Below are positions 56,540 through 64,000 of a stretch of DNA of 64,000 nucleotides, piece after piece (the stretch's first letter is position 1; each line of letters starts with the position of its first letter). The stretch covers positions 62,001 to 126,000 of the forward strand of contig NZ_WBMR01000003.1 in NCBI RefSeq assembly GCF_008923365.1, in the 5' to 3' direction. The position numbers were made by a program, and so were the translations under genes. The notes under the pieces were generated by a model. The model was given only the letters and a program-made list of their open reading frames with translations. It made no database searches and was not told where the DNA came from. Source of the stretch: Actinomadura montaniterrae (GTDB taxonomy: Bacteria; Actinomycetota; Actinomycetes; Streptosporangiales; Streptosporangiaceae).

Positions 56540-57184
56540 ATGACCTCGGATGACACCGACCCGCCCCCGACGGCGGCCGACGGCAGCGGCGGATCCAAGG
56601 CGACGCGGAGACAGCGGCGGAACGCGGCAGAGGTCGAGAGTGCCGTCCTCCTGGCCGCGGTCGAGGAACTCTCCGAGAACGGCTACGACGGCTTCACCAT
56701 GGACCGGGTCGCCGCCCGCGCCGGCACGAGCAAGACGGCGATCTACCGGCGCTGGCCTAGCCGCACCGCGCTGGCATTCGCCGCCTATAAGCAGATGGTG
56801 GCCCGCCCGCAGGACCCGCCCGACACCGGCGACCTCCGCTCGGACGTGCTCGAACTGCTCCACGCGGCGGCCGACCGGATGGACTCCCCCGTGCAGAGCC
56901 AGATCATCCGCGGGCTGGTGATCGACGCTCGCCGCGAACCCGAGGTGATGGCCGACCTGCGCGATGAGTTCGGCCAGGGCGCTCCCGGCACGATGTTGAC
57001 CATCCTGGCGCGCGCGGTGGCCCGGGGAGAGGCGCGCCGAGATTCGCTCATCCCCCGCATAGCCACGCTTCCCATCGCCCTGCTCCGCAACGAGTACCTC
57101 ATGTTCGGCCCTGGCCCGGTCTCCGACCAGGTCATCACCGAGATAGTCGACCAGGTCTTCCTGCCCCTGGTGCGCCCGCGCTGA
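56540..57184 (+). CDS. TetR-family transcriptional regulator
   Basis: 214 aa from ATG 56540 with TTGGAGG upstream. After a ~30-residue polar start comes the HTH: FTMDRVAARAGTSKTAIYRR with the W-P-S-R end. The C-terminal part (QSQIIRGLVIDARREPEVMA; LLRNEYLMFGPG) is of the TetR_C_16-like kind. It is divergent from the membrane-protein/glycosidase operon and most likely represses it through the GGTAC repeats. Confidence 0.85.
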   Translation: MTSDDTDPPPTAADGSGGSKATRRQRRNAAEVESAVLLAAVEELSENGYDGFTMDRVAARAGTSKTAIYRRWPSRTALAFAAYKQMVARPQDPPDTGDLRSDVLELLHAAADRMDSPVQSQIIRGLVIDARREPEVMADLRDEFGQGAPGTMLTILARAVARGEARRDSLIPRIATLPIALLRNEYLMFGPGPVSDQVITEIVDQVFLPLVRPR

Positions 57185-57185
57185 C

Positions 57186-57599
57186 TCACCGCGGCACCTC
57201 GACCTCCCGCGCCCTCCGCGACATCGTCGGACGGAACGCCACCATCGTCCGACGTTCACACCGCAGGGGGGCCTGCATTCGGCCGGAAGCCCCGGCGCCG
57301 ACCTCTTCGAGCGCCGCCTCGTGATCCTCACCCCATGCCCGATGGCAGGCGTAGCCGAAGACGTCACCGGTCGCGGTATGGGCCTGAAGAATCTCGCGAT
57401 GCGCGGCGACCTCGCGAGCCTTGCTGTAGTCCGACAGGAAAATGCCGTCGTTGACGGCCTCGACCACCTCGCGGTCCGGAATGCCTTTGCCGCGGGCCTC
57501 GGCATAGCCCATCGCGCGCTCCCCCCAAAAGACGAGCCACGCGAGGCGCCGAACACCGGCCCCCGATTTGCGTGCCGCTCTCAAGTGGTCGAGCATCAC
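57186..57599 (-). CDS. Hypothetical protein
   Basis: 137 aa (MMLDHLRAARKSGAGVRRLA, VEAVNDGIFLSDYSKAREVA, YACHRAWGEDHEAALEEVGA). Helical in the first half, Arg-rich at the end. It converges with the TetR gene with one base between stops. No family recognised. Coding potential is reasonable but unproven. Confidence 0.4.
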   Translation of the reverse strand: MMLDHLRAARKSGAGVRRLAWLVFWGERAMGYAEARGKGIPDREVVEAVNDGIFLSDYSKAREVAAHREILQAHTATGDVFGYACHRAWGEDHEAALEEVGAGASGRMQAPLRCERRTMVAFRPTMSRRAREVEVPR

Positions 57600-57794
57600 A
57601 ATCCTGTCCTGCCATCGATCAGCGTGCGGTCATCACGTACCGTCCGCGGATGGGAGCGGTCAGCAAGTCGAGCGGTGCGGCCCGCCGCCCTCGGCCACGT
57701 TGCAGGCCGATGCACCCACAGGACGGTCACTCGCGGAGGCGAATAATGTGACAAGCGGACGTGACGCGGTTACCGACGGTCCACTGGCCGGCCT

Positions 57795-58679
57795 GTGGGC
57801 GGTTTTTCTGACCTGACGGGAAAGGTCGAGAAGGAAATCGTCGATCTCGACGATGCCCTGCTTGAACTGCGAAAGCGCGAGGTCGTCGACGCGTCAGCTT
57901 GCACATGGCGCGTCGACCCGATGACTCAGTCCTTCATCCGGCGAGGCCCGGAGGACGGCGCAGCCTGGCGGCCGGCCGCCCCGTCCGAATCCGCGGAGAC
58001 AGCGCCGATCGACATGACCGGTGAAAAGCCGGGGGGCGTCGGCACCGCTCCCTTTCCCCCGGCCGCTCCCAGCGAGCCGGCCGCAGACGACAACGCCACA
58101 CTCCAGGCCTGGTTTCCCAGCGAGAGGCCGAAGCAAGCCCCGAAGCCGGCGAGGAGGCACCGCCCGATGCTGTACGCCACTGTCGCGGGCGCAGCGCTGG
58201 TCCTCATCCTGCTCATCGCCGTGGTCGCACAAGTCGATGGTCGCAGAAGGGAGCCACCGCCGCGGAGCGAACCCACTCCATCTCAGACGACCCTGGTCAC
58301 GCGGCAACTGTCGACACTCCCGAGCGGCCTCGCATCGGCGGAGCCCTATTCGGTACCGCCATCGGAAAGATGTACCGCCGTTCTAACCGAAGTCAGCTCA
58401 GGCGACCTGAACCGTATCGGCCGGGTAACGGAGCGGAGCCAGTACAACTACAACAACCAGCGCCTGCATGCCGCCATCTACTCCGGCTGGGCCAATGCCG
58501 CCGTCACCATCGATCCCTTGGCCCCTGTCGGGGATCCGTCAGGCACATCGGCGATGCAGAACTGGGAACTTCATGACGGAAAGACGGTCATCGCGGTCGC
58601 GGTCGTCACCTGGCGGCGCGCGGGGCCGACGTCCGCATGGCTGCTGACCCAATGGCCAGAGTTCCGCTCCACCAGCTGA
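57795..58679 (+). CDS. Single-pass membrane protein with extracytoplasmic domain
   Basis: 294 aa from GTG 57795; a later start is possible. A ~125-residue acidic and Pro-rich cytoplasmic part is followed by one helix (YATVAGAALVLILLIAVVAQ) and a ~150-residue outer domain with a single Cys (ERCTAVL) and aromatic stretches (SQYNYNNQRLHAAIYSGWAN). Function unknown; the design is like the protein at 51950-52732. Confidence 0.65.
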   Translation: MGGFSDLTGKVEKEIVDLDDALLELRKREVVDASACTWRVDPMTQSFIRRGPEDGAAWRPAAPSESAETAPIDMTGEKPGGVGTAPFPPAAPSEPAADDNATLQAWFPSERPKQAPKPARRHRPMLYATVAGAALVLILLIAVVAQVDGRRREPPPRSEPTPSQTTLVTRQLSTLPSGLASAEPYSVPPSERCTAVLTEVSSGDLNRIGRVTERSQYNYNNQRLHAAIYSGWANAAVTIDPLAPVGDPSGTSAMQNWELHDGKTVIAVAVVTWRRAGPTSAWLLTQWPEFRSTS

Positions 58680-58714
58680 TCCGGCCGTCCCGCTGCGTTC
58701 CACACCGAAGTGAG

Positions 58715-58939
58715 TCACGAAAGGGCAAGCGAATCTCCCATCCCGTGAGAGACGTCGACACGCGTCATCTTGTTGAGAAGCTCCTGGGGCGTTGTCGCCT
58801 CCAGCAGGACTGCCCGACCGTACCGTGTCACCGCCCAATAGTGGCCGGTCCTGAACCCGTACCAGCAGAGCCAGCGTCCGCTGTGCCGCTGGAGCTGCCT
58901 GGCCGCGTCCTGCGGGTCTTCACCGAGGCCGTGCTTCAC
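58715..58939 (-). CDS. Small conserved-type hypothetical protein
   Basis: 74 aa. RHSGRWLCWYGFRTGHYWAV and LLEATTPQELLNKM match the recurring actinobacterial pattern W-x-x-W...G-x-W-x-A...L-x-A-x-T-x-x-E-L. These tiny proteins are usually beside XRE or regulatory genes, and their function is unknown. The region up to 59055 holds no other gene. Confidence 0.5.
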   Translation of the reverse strand: MKHGLGEDPQDAARQLQRHSGRWLCWYGFRTGHYWAVTRYGRAVLLEATTPQELLNKMTRVDVSHGMGDSLALS

Positions 58940-59055
58940 GGAAACTTCACTTTCTCCCCATCGGGGCCAGGGACGCGAAAAGGGCAGGATGAGGACGACA
59001 GCCGGCTTCGCAAAGCAAACCGCAGCGACAGGGCTACTTCGGCCCTACTTCCACA

Positions 59056-59628
59056 TCAAGGCTGCGTGAACTCGATCTCGACCCGCCGGTTCTGAGCTCG
59101 GCCTTCGGGGTTGTCCTTCCCGCCGACCTGATTGGGGGCGATCGGTTTGCTCTCGCCGTACCCGGTGGCCTTGACATGCCTGCCGGCGCCCAGCATGCGC
59201 TCGATCTCGGCCTTGACGGAGTCCGCACGCTTCTGTGAGAGCTCCTGGTTGTAGCTCGGGTCTCCGATGGAATCGGAATGACCCGAAACCTCGATCGTGC
59301 CGACGGCGTCTTTCATCTGCGGCGCGAGCTGCGAGATCCGCTTTCGCGCGGCGTCGGTGAGGTCGGCCTTGTCGAAGTCGAACAGGAGGTCAGCGGAGAT
59401 ACGCACGGTGACGTGCTTGCCGTCGTTCTCCACCGTCTGCAGCGGCTGCACGGAGGGACCGACCTCGATCGCGTACACATACCGATCGGCTTCGATCGTG
59501 CGGACGGACTCCTGGATGTTCACGTCGGAGACGCTCGGGTCGGCTCCAGCGACCCCGGGAATGACGGAGAAGATCACCGCGAAAGCGCCGACGAGCGCCG
59601 CGGCGCCCCGCGTGGCCACCGTCTTCAC
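59056..59628 (-). CDS. OmpA-domain secreted protein
   Basis: 190 aa with a signal peptide (GAAALVGAFAVIFSVIPGVA, then GAD). The C-terminal ~110 residues are an OmpA peptidoglycan-binding domain: LLFDFDKADLTDAARKRISQ, VSGHSDSIGDPSYNQELSQK and DNPEGRAQNRRVEIEF (with the D and R that bind diaminopimelate). It is probably cell-wall associated. Its start overlaps the lipoprotein stop by ATGA, so they act together. Confidence 0.9.
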   Translation of the reverse strand: MKTVATRGAAALVGAFAVIFSVIPGVAGADPSVSDVNIQESVRTIEADRYVYAIEVGPSVQPLQTVENDGKHVTVRISADLLFDFDKADLTDAARKRISQLAPQMKDAVGTIEVSGHSDSIGDPSYNQELSQKRADSVKAEIERMLGAGRHVKATGYGESKPIAPNQVGGKDNPEGRAQNRRVEIEFTQP

Positions 59629-60227
59629 CGCTGGACCGGGACGTTCTTGAAAGCCGGCCAGTGGCCGTAATGCACGTCCACGGACTGCACATTGGCCGGC
59701 GGCGCGGCGAAGCTGTAGGTCGCCACACCCGCCTGTTCGTTGTAGATGGGCGCCATGACGTCGTCGGTCTGAACCTCTTTTTGCTGGTTGTCCTTGACGA
59801 CGACGTACCGCCTCAGGTTGACGGTGTCGATCAGCTCGGGGGCGAGCGGTATCTCGTCGTTGAGTTCGTAAGGATTGGTCTTCTCAGGCGACCCCTGGGG
59901 CAGGTGCGGCGTCAGCCGAACCGTCAGGATCGCCAGCTTCCCCCGCACCTGCAGGCTCATGACGGCGACCTCGACCTTGCCGTTGGGGAACTTCGGGGTG
60001 TCGAAGGTAACAGTGGCCACGGGCGTACTGGAGCCGACGGCACCGCCGCCCGCGCCGCCGCCCGCGATGCCGTCCGGACTGGGAGCGCCCGCGGCCTGGC
60101 CCGAGCCCTGCGCGGCGACCTTCTTCTCGCCCGCCCCCTTGTCACCGCCATCGGGCGACGAACAGCCGCTCACGAGGGCAGCCAGCGCCACGATGAGCAC
60201 CGTCCCTCGTCGGATGCCGATTTGCAT
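59625..60227 (-). CDS. Lipoprotein of unknown function
   Basis: 200 aa from ATG 60227. The signal ends LIVALAALVSGCSS, a lipobox with Cys near residue 22. A Gly/Ala-rich linker and a ~140-residue beta-type domain follow (VATVTFDTPKFPNGKVEVAV; VDVHYGHWPAFKNVPV). It is anchored outside the membrane and coupled to the OmpA-domain gene, suggesting an envelope pair. Confidence 0.8.
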   Translation of the reverse strand: MQIGIRRGTVLIVALAALVSGCSSPDGGDKGAGEKKVAAQGSGQAAGAPSPDGIAGGGAGGGAVGSSTPVATVTFDTPKFPNGKVEVAVMSLQVRGKLAILTVRLTPHLPQGSPEKTNPYELNDEIPLAPELIDTVNLRRYVVVKDNQQKEVQTDDVMAPIYNEQAGVATYSFAAPPANVQSVDVHYGHWPAFKNVPVQR

Positions 60228-61890
60228 GGCCTGCCTCCGTTTCCAGCGGGTCGGCTCAGATTTGAGCGTTCGCGCCCGTCTCTCCCTTTGAGATGGGTCG
60301 CCGTCCCCCCGACGAACACCACCCAAGACCGTCCGAGACGCCCGCCAACACGCAACCCGTCACCCCGGCACGCCTTCAACGGGAACCATGGGCACTCAGG
60401 CTGCAACAGGTGGCGCAAACACGGCGGTCCAGACCGGAGTGATCGGCTCTGGGCGAAGGGCCGCAAGACGCCGGCCGCCTCGCAGGATGGTTCCGGGGCC
60501 GGGAGGGACCTGCTCGGCTTCACGCTGCTCAGCGGACACACGGCGACCTCCCCGCACGTGCTCCCCCACCGCGCCGGATTCTTCTCCCTCGGCGGCTGCC
60601 AGTTGCAGCGGCTTACGGACTGTCCAGCAAAAGCGCGGAACCGCGCTCGGGAGGTGGCTCGTCTCGTCGATTCGGCTGTTACCGACGAGAGACCCCTTCT
60701 GAGAGGGGGGCATCCAGGATGCAAGTGGCGGGCGTGGCCCGATCTCAGTAAATATTCGATGTCGGGCACTCGCTGAACCCGTCGGCTACAGGAGCGGGGC
60801 GCCTGGAACAGCGACAGACTCGGTCGGCAAGCTCAGGTACGCAATCGTGCCGGTATCTCTTGTGCCAGCAGCCACGAGTCCGTCGAGATGTGCCGGTCAA
60901 AGCCGCTCCAGCCCTGCCTTCTGGTTCTCATCTCGCGATAGAGGAGTCGACGCCTCCACCCTCGTAGGCCGACCGGGGCACCGAACGACGCTTGTCGGCG
61001 TCCGACCCGGTCGAACAGGGCCGATTGGCTCCCATTGCGCGCATCCATGCCTCCGAGCCAGCCGTCCGGCGGCGGGTCGCGGGCGTGTCCCAGAACATAC
61101 GGCTGCGAGGCTTGCCGCAGTGGACGATGCCACCGGAAAGCTCGTCAAAGTGACGCGTACGAGGTGCCGCTGACCGGAGAGAAGGGCGGCGTACTTTACG
61201 ACCTTCGTAGAAGAACTGGGAGAAGGAGAACGACGAGCCCATGAGCGCGCTGCTCAGGATCACAGCGAGGCCCAGCCACGGGAGCCGCCCTCTACCAGCC
61301 CGTAATGAGTTCCCCACTCCCAGCATGTACAGGGCGTTCCCCGAACGTCGATCATTGGCGCGCTCGGGCTGCGGGACTCGCCCAGTGCGCGGAGGCCGGC
61401 GACCAGCAGGACCGTGCCGATGGGCACCGAACGAATGGTCGCGTCGGGAGCGCCAGCCGAGATGATCGTCTCGACCTGTCGGCCGAGGGCTATCGCGCCA
61501 ACGCCCACGTGCACCACCACCGAACCCGCATCAGCCTGGCCTGCCGCGCCAGGGGCATTTGCCTCCTGGGAGACCCCTGCCCCCGAACACCGCCGATGTC
61601 GTCACCAGTTTGCGCGACCTCTCGAGCCGGATGCGCCTCAGCGCTTGCGGTCGAGGTCGTTACCCGGACGATCGGGGCCGTGACCAACTGTGCGGCGACC
61701 GACGAATCTCTGCGAATAGGCGATGCCTCTCTGGGCGCGGGGACCGTCCACAGCACCACCGGTTCAACCGGCGTCGCGCAACGAACGGCAGGTGAACGAC
61801 CGGCTGCGGATGCGGGAGACGACAAGAAGAAGGAAGATAGCTGCAGGCTCCGCACACGTGCCCGTCATGCTTCATCCCACAGAGGGCTCC
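60228..61890. other. 1.66 kb without an intact gene
   Basis: Short overlapping frames only. On the minus strand, SVPIGTVLLVAGLRALGE (about 61390-61440) and RLPWLGLAVILSSALMGSSF (about 61220-61280) look like helices of a decayed membrane protein split over two frames. GFDRHISTDSWLLAQEIPAR (about 60840-60900) is protein-like but unassigned. No RNA or repeat seen. Confidence 0.35.
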
Positions 61891-63930
61891 ATGAGACGCT
61901 CCCAGCCCGCGACCCAGGTCAGGACCTGGTTCATACGCCCCCCTTCGACGACGACTTCGATCGTGGCCTTCGCGGCGCCACTGGGCTTCTGCCTGGCCGA
62001 GGGCACCGTCGTGGTACTGGTCGGAGCGGGGACGGTGCTGCTGGGTAAGGCACTGGTCCTCCGCAGAGCGCCGCGGCGGTCCGTTCTCGATGCCATCGAT
62101 ACGATGCTCGCGCTCTTGATCGCCGACATCATGGTGAGTTCCGCGGGTCTTCCGTCCGTGGATCCGACCACCACACAGATCGGCGTTCTCGCCGTCGCCG
62201 CCATGGCGATCGACGCCATCATCAGCCGCTCAGTGCGGGCGGCGTTGATCGGCGAGGGGCTCGCCAGAGCCGGCTTCGCCGTCGCGTTCGCCGTTCTGGT
62301 GCTTGAGGCACTGCAGAGCGGACATCTGATATGGGGACTGCTGGCCCTGATCCCCGGAAGCGCGCACTACCTGGACACCCGTGTCCTACTGACCCGCGAG
62401 AGCGCGCTCAGCACCGCGCAGCAACTGCTCAGGCTTCCCAACCTGATCGCCGTGCAGCGGACCACCGTCGCGGATCTGGTCCCCTTCGTGGACGACCTTC
62501 GGCGAATCCTGGGCTCGGACGTGCTGTGGATGCACACGACTCTTCCGTCCGGGACCGTGCTGGTCGAGGCATCCGCCCACGGCAGCGTCCAACGCAGGCC
62601 GGACGATGACCTCGGGTTCACGCGGCCCTCCCGGCCGGAACGGCCCCAGATCCTCAAACATGAGGCCCTTCCGCCCGGCTGGCGCGCTGCCGTGTACGTT
62701 CCGCTCTCTGCTCCCGACGGACGGGACGCTGGATACCTGCTGCTGGGCTGGACGAGGCGGACCGGCCCGTATCTGGCACGCTGGATGGTCGCTGGCGTCC
62801 TGGGCGGGGCGATGACAAGCACCGGCCGCGCCTTGGGCGCCTTCTGGGCCAACGTCTGGGCCGCCCACGATCTCGAGAGCGAGCGTTCCAGGCTCAGTGC
62901 GGCCATCGATCACTCCGACGTCGCCATCCTCGCCCTTGAGCCGTCCGGCCGTGTGATGGTCTGGAACGCCGCGATGGCCGGGCTGACCGGCACGCCCACC
63001 GCCGACGCCGTGCAGCGGCGGCCCGAGGAGCTGTTCACACTGACCGACGAGGGCGGCTCGATGCTGGACCTCGTGGACGGAGTGAACGGCAGCGCCCGGC
63101 TGACCATGCCGACCGGCCGTTCGCTCTGGGTCGAGATCTCCTCATCGACCCCGGACGATGTGCGCGCGTCCGGACTCCGCACCGCAGTGTTCGTGGACAA
63201 GACCGCGATCCGTCAACTGGAGTACATGCGGCATCTTCTCCTGGCATCGGTCCACCACGAGCTGCACGGTCCGCTCACCAGCATCAGCGGCCATGCCCAA
63301 CTGCTGGGCACCGTCGTCAGCGACGAGGCCGAGGCGGCCTCACTGACGGCCATCACCGACGCCGTCGAGATCATGCATCACGTCATCGCGGATCTCGTCC
63401 TGGTACTCGGTGAGGACCCCTCCGCCCGACCGGCCGCGGCGAGGGGGCCCGTCGATCTGCCGTCCCTGCTACGGAGGACGCTGCAGATCCTTCCGTCGGT
63501 GGCGGCCCGCACGACCACCGTCACGCCGGCGAAAATGATCGTGCACGGCGATCCCGTCCGGCTTCGCCAGTGCCTGCTCCTGGTGCTCGGCAACGCGGAG
63601 AAGTATGCTCCAGACGGCAAGATCACCGTGACCGTGCACAGCGAAGGCGACCACGGTGTGATCTCCATCGCGGACGAAGGACCCGGGATCCCCGAGGACG
63701 AACGCCGGCTGGTCCTCAAGCCCTACTATCGATCGGCCGCCACCCAGGACCTGCCCGGGTCGGGTATGGGCCTGCACATCGCCGAGGTGATGATGGCCGT
63801 CATGGGCGGAGAGATCCGGCTGGCCGACGCGCCGTCGGGCGGCCTTCAGGTGGACCTGCGGCTTCCGCTCACGGCCGGGGACGGAAGCCGCGGAGGAGAC
63901 CATCCGGAGGACGGCCGAACCCGACTGTGA
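61891..63930 (+). CDS. PAS-domain sensor histidine kinase
   Basis: 679 aa from ATG 61891 with GAGGGC upstream. The N-terminal ~160 residues hold membrane helices (IVAFAAPLGFCLAEGTVVVL; IGVLAVAAMAIDAII). A GAF-like region (about 200-310) and a PAS domain (AIDHSDVAILALEPSGRVMV) follow. The H-box is SVHHELHGPLTSISGHAQLL. The ATPase has N-box LGNAEKYAPDG, G1 DEGPGIPEDE and G2 GSGMGLHIAEVMMAVMGG. It is convergent with a response regulator. The signal is unknown. Confidence 0.9.
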   Translation: MRRSQPATQVRTWFIRPPSTTTSIVAFAAPLGFCLAEGTVVVLVGAGTVLLGKALVLRRAPRRSVLDAIDTMLALLIADIMVSSAGLPSVDPTTTQIGVLAVAAMAIDAIISRSVRAALIGEGLARAGFAVAFAVLVLEALQSGHLIWGLLALIPGSAHYLDTRVLLTRESALSTAQQLLRLPNLIAVQRTTVADLVPFVDDLRRILGSDVLWMHTTLPSGTVLVEASAHGSVQRRPDDDLGFTRPSRPERPQILKHEALPPGWRAAVYVPLSAPDGRDAGYLLLGWTRRTGPYLARWMVAGVLGGAMTSTGRALGAFWANVWAAHDLESERSRLSAAIDHSDVAILALEPSGRVMVWNAAMAGLTGTPTADAVQRRPEELFTLTDEGGSMLDLVDGVNGSARLTMPTGRSLWVEISSSTPDDVRASGLRTAVFVDKTAIRQLEYMRHLLLASVHHELHGPLTSISGHAQLLGTVVSDEAEAASLTAITDAVEIMHHVIADLVLVLGEDPSARPAAARGPVDLPSLLRRTLQILPSVAARTTTVTPAKMIVHGDPVRLRQCLLLVLGNAEKYAPDGKITVTVHSEGDHGVISIADEGPGIPEDERRLVLKPYYRSAATQDLPGSGMGLHIAEVMMAVMGGEIRLADAPSGGLQVDLRLPLTAGDGSRGGDHPEDGRTRL

Positions 63931-63937
63931 TCGTTGT

Positions 63938-64000
63938 TCAGTTGCCGGCGAGTTCGGAAAGGACCTCACGCAGGTCCACGAGATCGAAAGGCTTGCCGAG
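63938..64000 (-). CDS. Response regulator receiver domain, C-terminal end (runs off the window)
   Basis: The minus strand encodes LGKPFDLVDLREVLSELAGN and a stop at 63938. K-P-F is the conserved switch lysine and helix 5 of a receiver domain. It faces the histidine kinase, separated by 7 bp, and is its likely partner. The phospho-acceptor Asp is outside the window. Confidence 0.7.
   Translation of the reverse strand, partial: LGKPFDLVDLREVLSELAGN

Noticed and set aside
60228..61890. A third T7SS ParA remnant, suggested by GFDRHISTDSW
   Set aside because: The similarity to FGFDRHLAVET is confined to five residues, and flanking sequence in all frames does not extend it.

Overview
The window reads as chromosome of a high-GC actinobacterium. 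Coding capacity, GTG/TTG starts, GGAGG-type ribosome sites, WXG100-like proteins with EccC/EccD, mycothiol-type enzymes and the IS repertoire all fit Streptosporangiales, perhaps an Actinomadura-like genus. The genus is an inference; no rRNA or tRNA gene was seen. The intact genes look host-like, but much of the window is an accessory zone full of transposon and gene remnants.

Left part (0-8.7 kb): a divergent TetR regulator/mycothiol-dependent enzyme pair with a palindromic operator is followed by a Tn5053/Tn402-type transposon on the minus strand. Its gene order is tniA-tniB-tniQ-res-tniR. tniA and tniQ each carry an in-frame amber codon, and tniQ also has a frameshift. An SDR gene abuts the transposon end. 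Then come an orphan metallopeptidase-like toxin module and a decayed IS5-type transposase.

Type VII secretion locus (8.8-23.4 kb): on the minus strand are a giant polymorphic toxin (about 1480 aa) and a DUF6507-like small partner. Divergent from them, on the plus strand, run two WXG100-like proteins, a membrane-anchored TNT-like protein in the position where EccB would be expected, EccD, a MinD/ParA-type ATPase, a three-ATPase EccC and a DUF6177-like protein split over two overlapping ORFs. No eccE or mycP is seen in the locus. A second, inverted and decayed copy (TNT-like, EccD, ParA, EccC; only ParA intact) lies at 48.4-50.4 kb.

Central part (23.8-47 kb): a rhomboid-like membrane protein, an AraC regulator, a PhzF/XRE-cupin pair, a GNAT/LysE pair, a LOG protein and a PQQ-propeller protein are interleaved with broken genes (GSA aminomutase, GNAT, ALDH, FAD oxidoreductase, AraC). 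There is a lanthipeptide remnant: a 49-aa candidate precursor followed by a broken LanKC/LanL-type synthetase. From about 33 to 48 kb mobile-element debris dominates: IS30, IS481, IS3, IS5, Tn3 tnpA pieces, a second tniA remnant with matching end repeats, a frameshifted conjugative coupling protein, a frameshifted merB and a tyrosine-recombinase remnant.

Right part (51-64 kb): mostly ordinary genes. These are small secreted and membrane proteins, a frameshifted RCK-type channel protein, a GH39/GH5-like glycosidase in an apparent operon with two membrane proteins, a TetR regulator, a lipoprotein/OmpA-domain pair and a PAS histidine kinase convergent with a response regulator that runs off the window.
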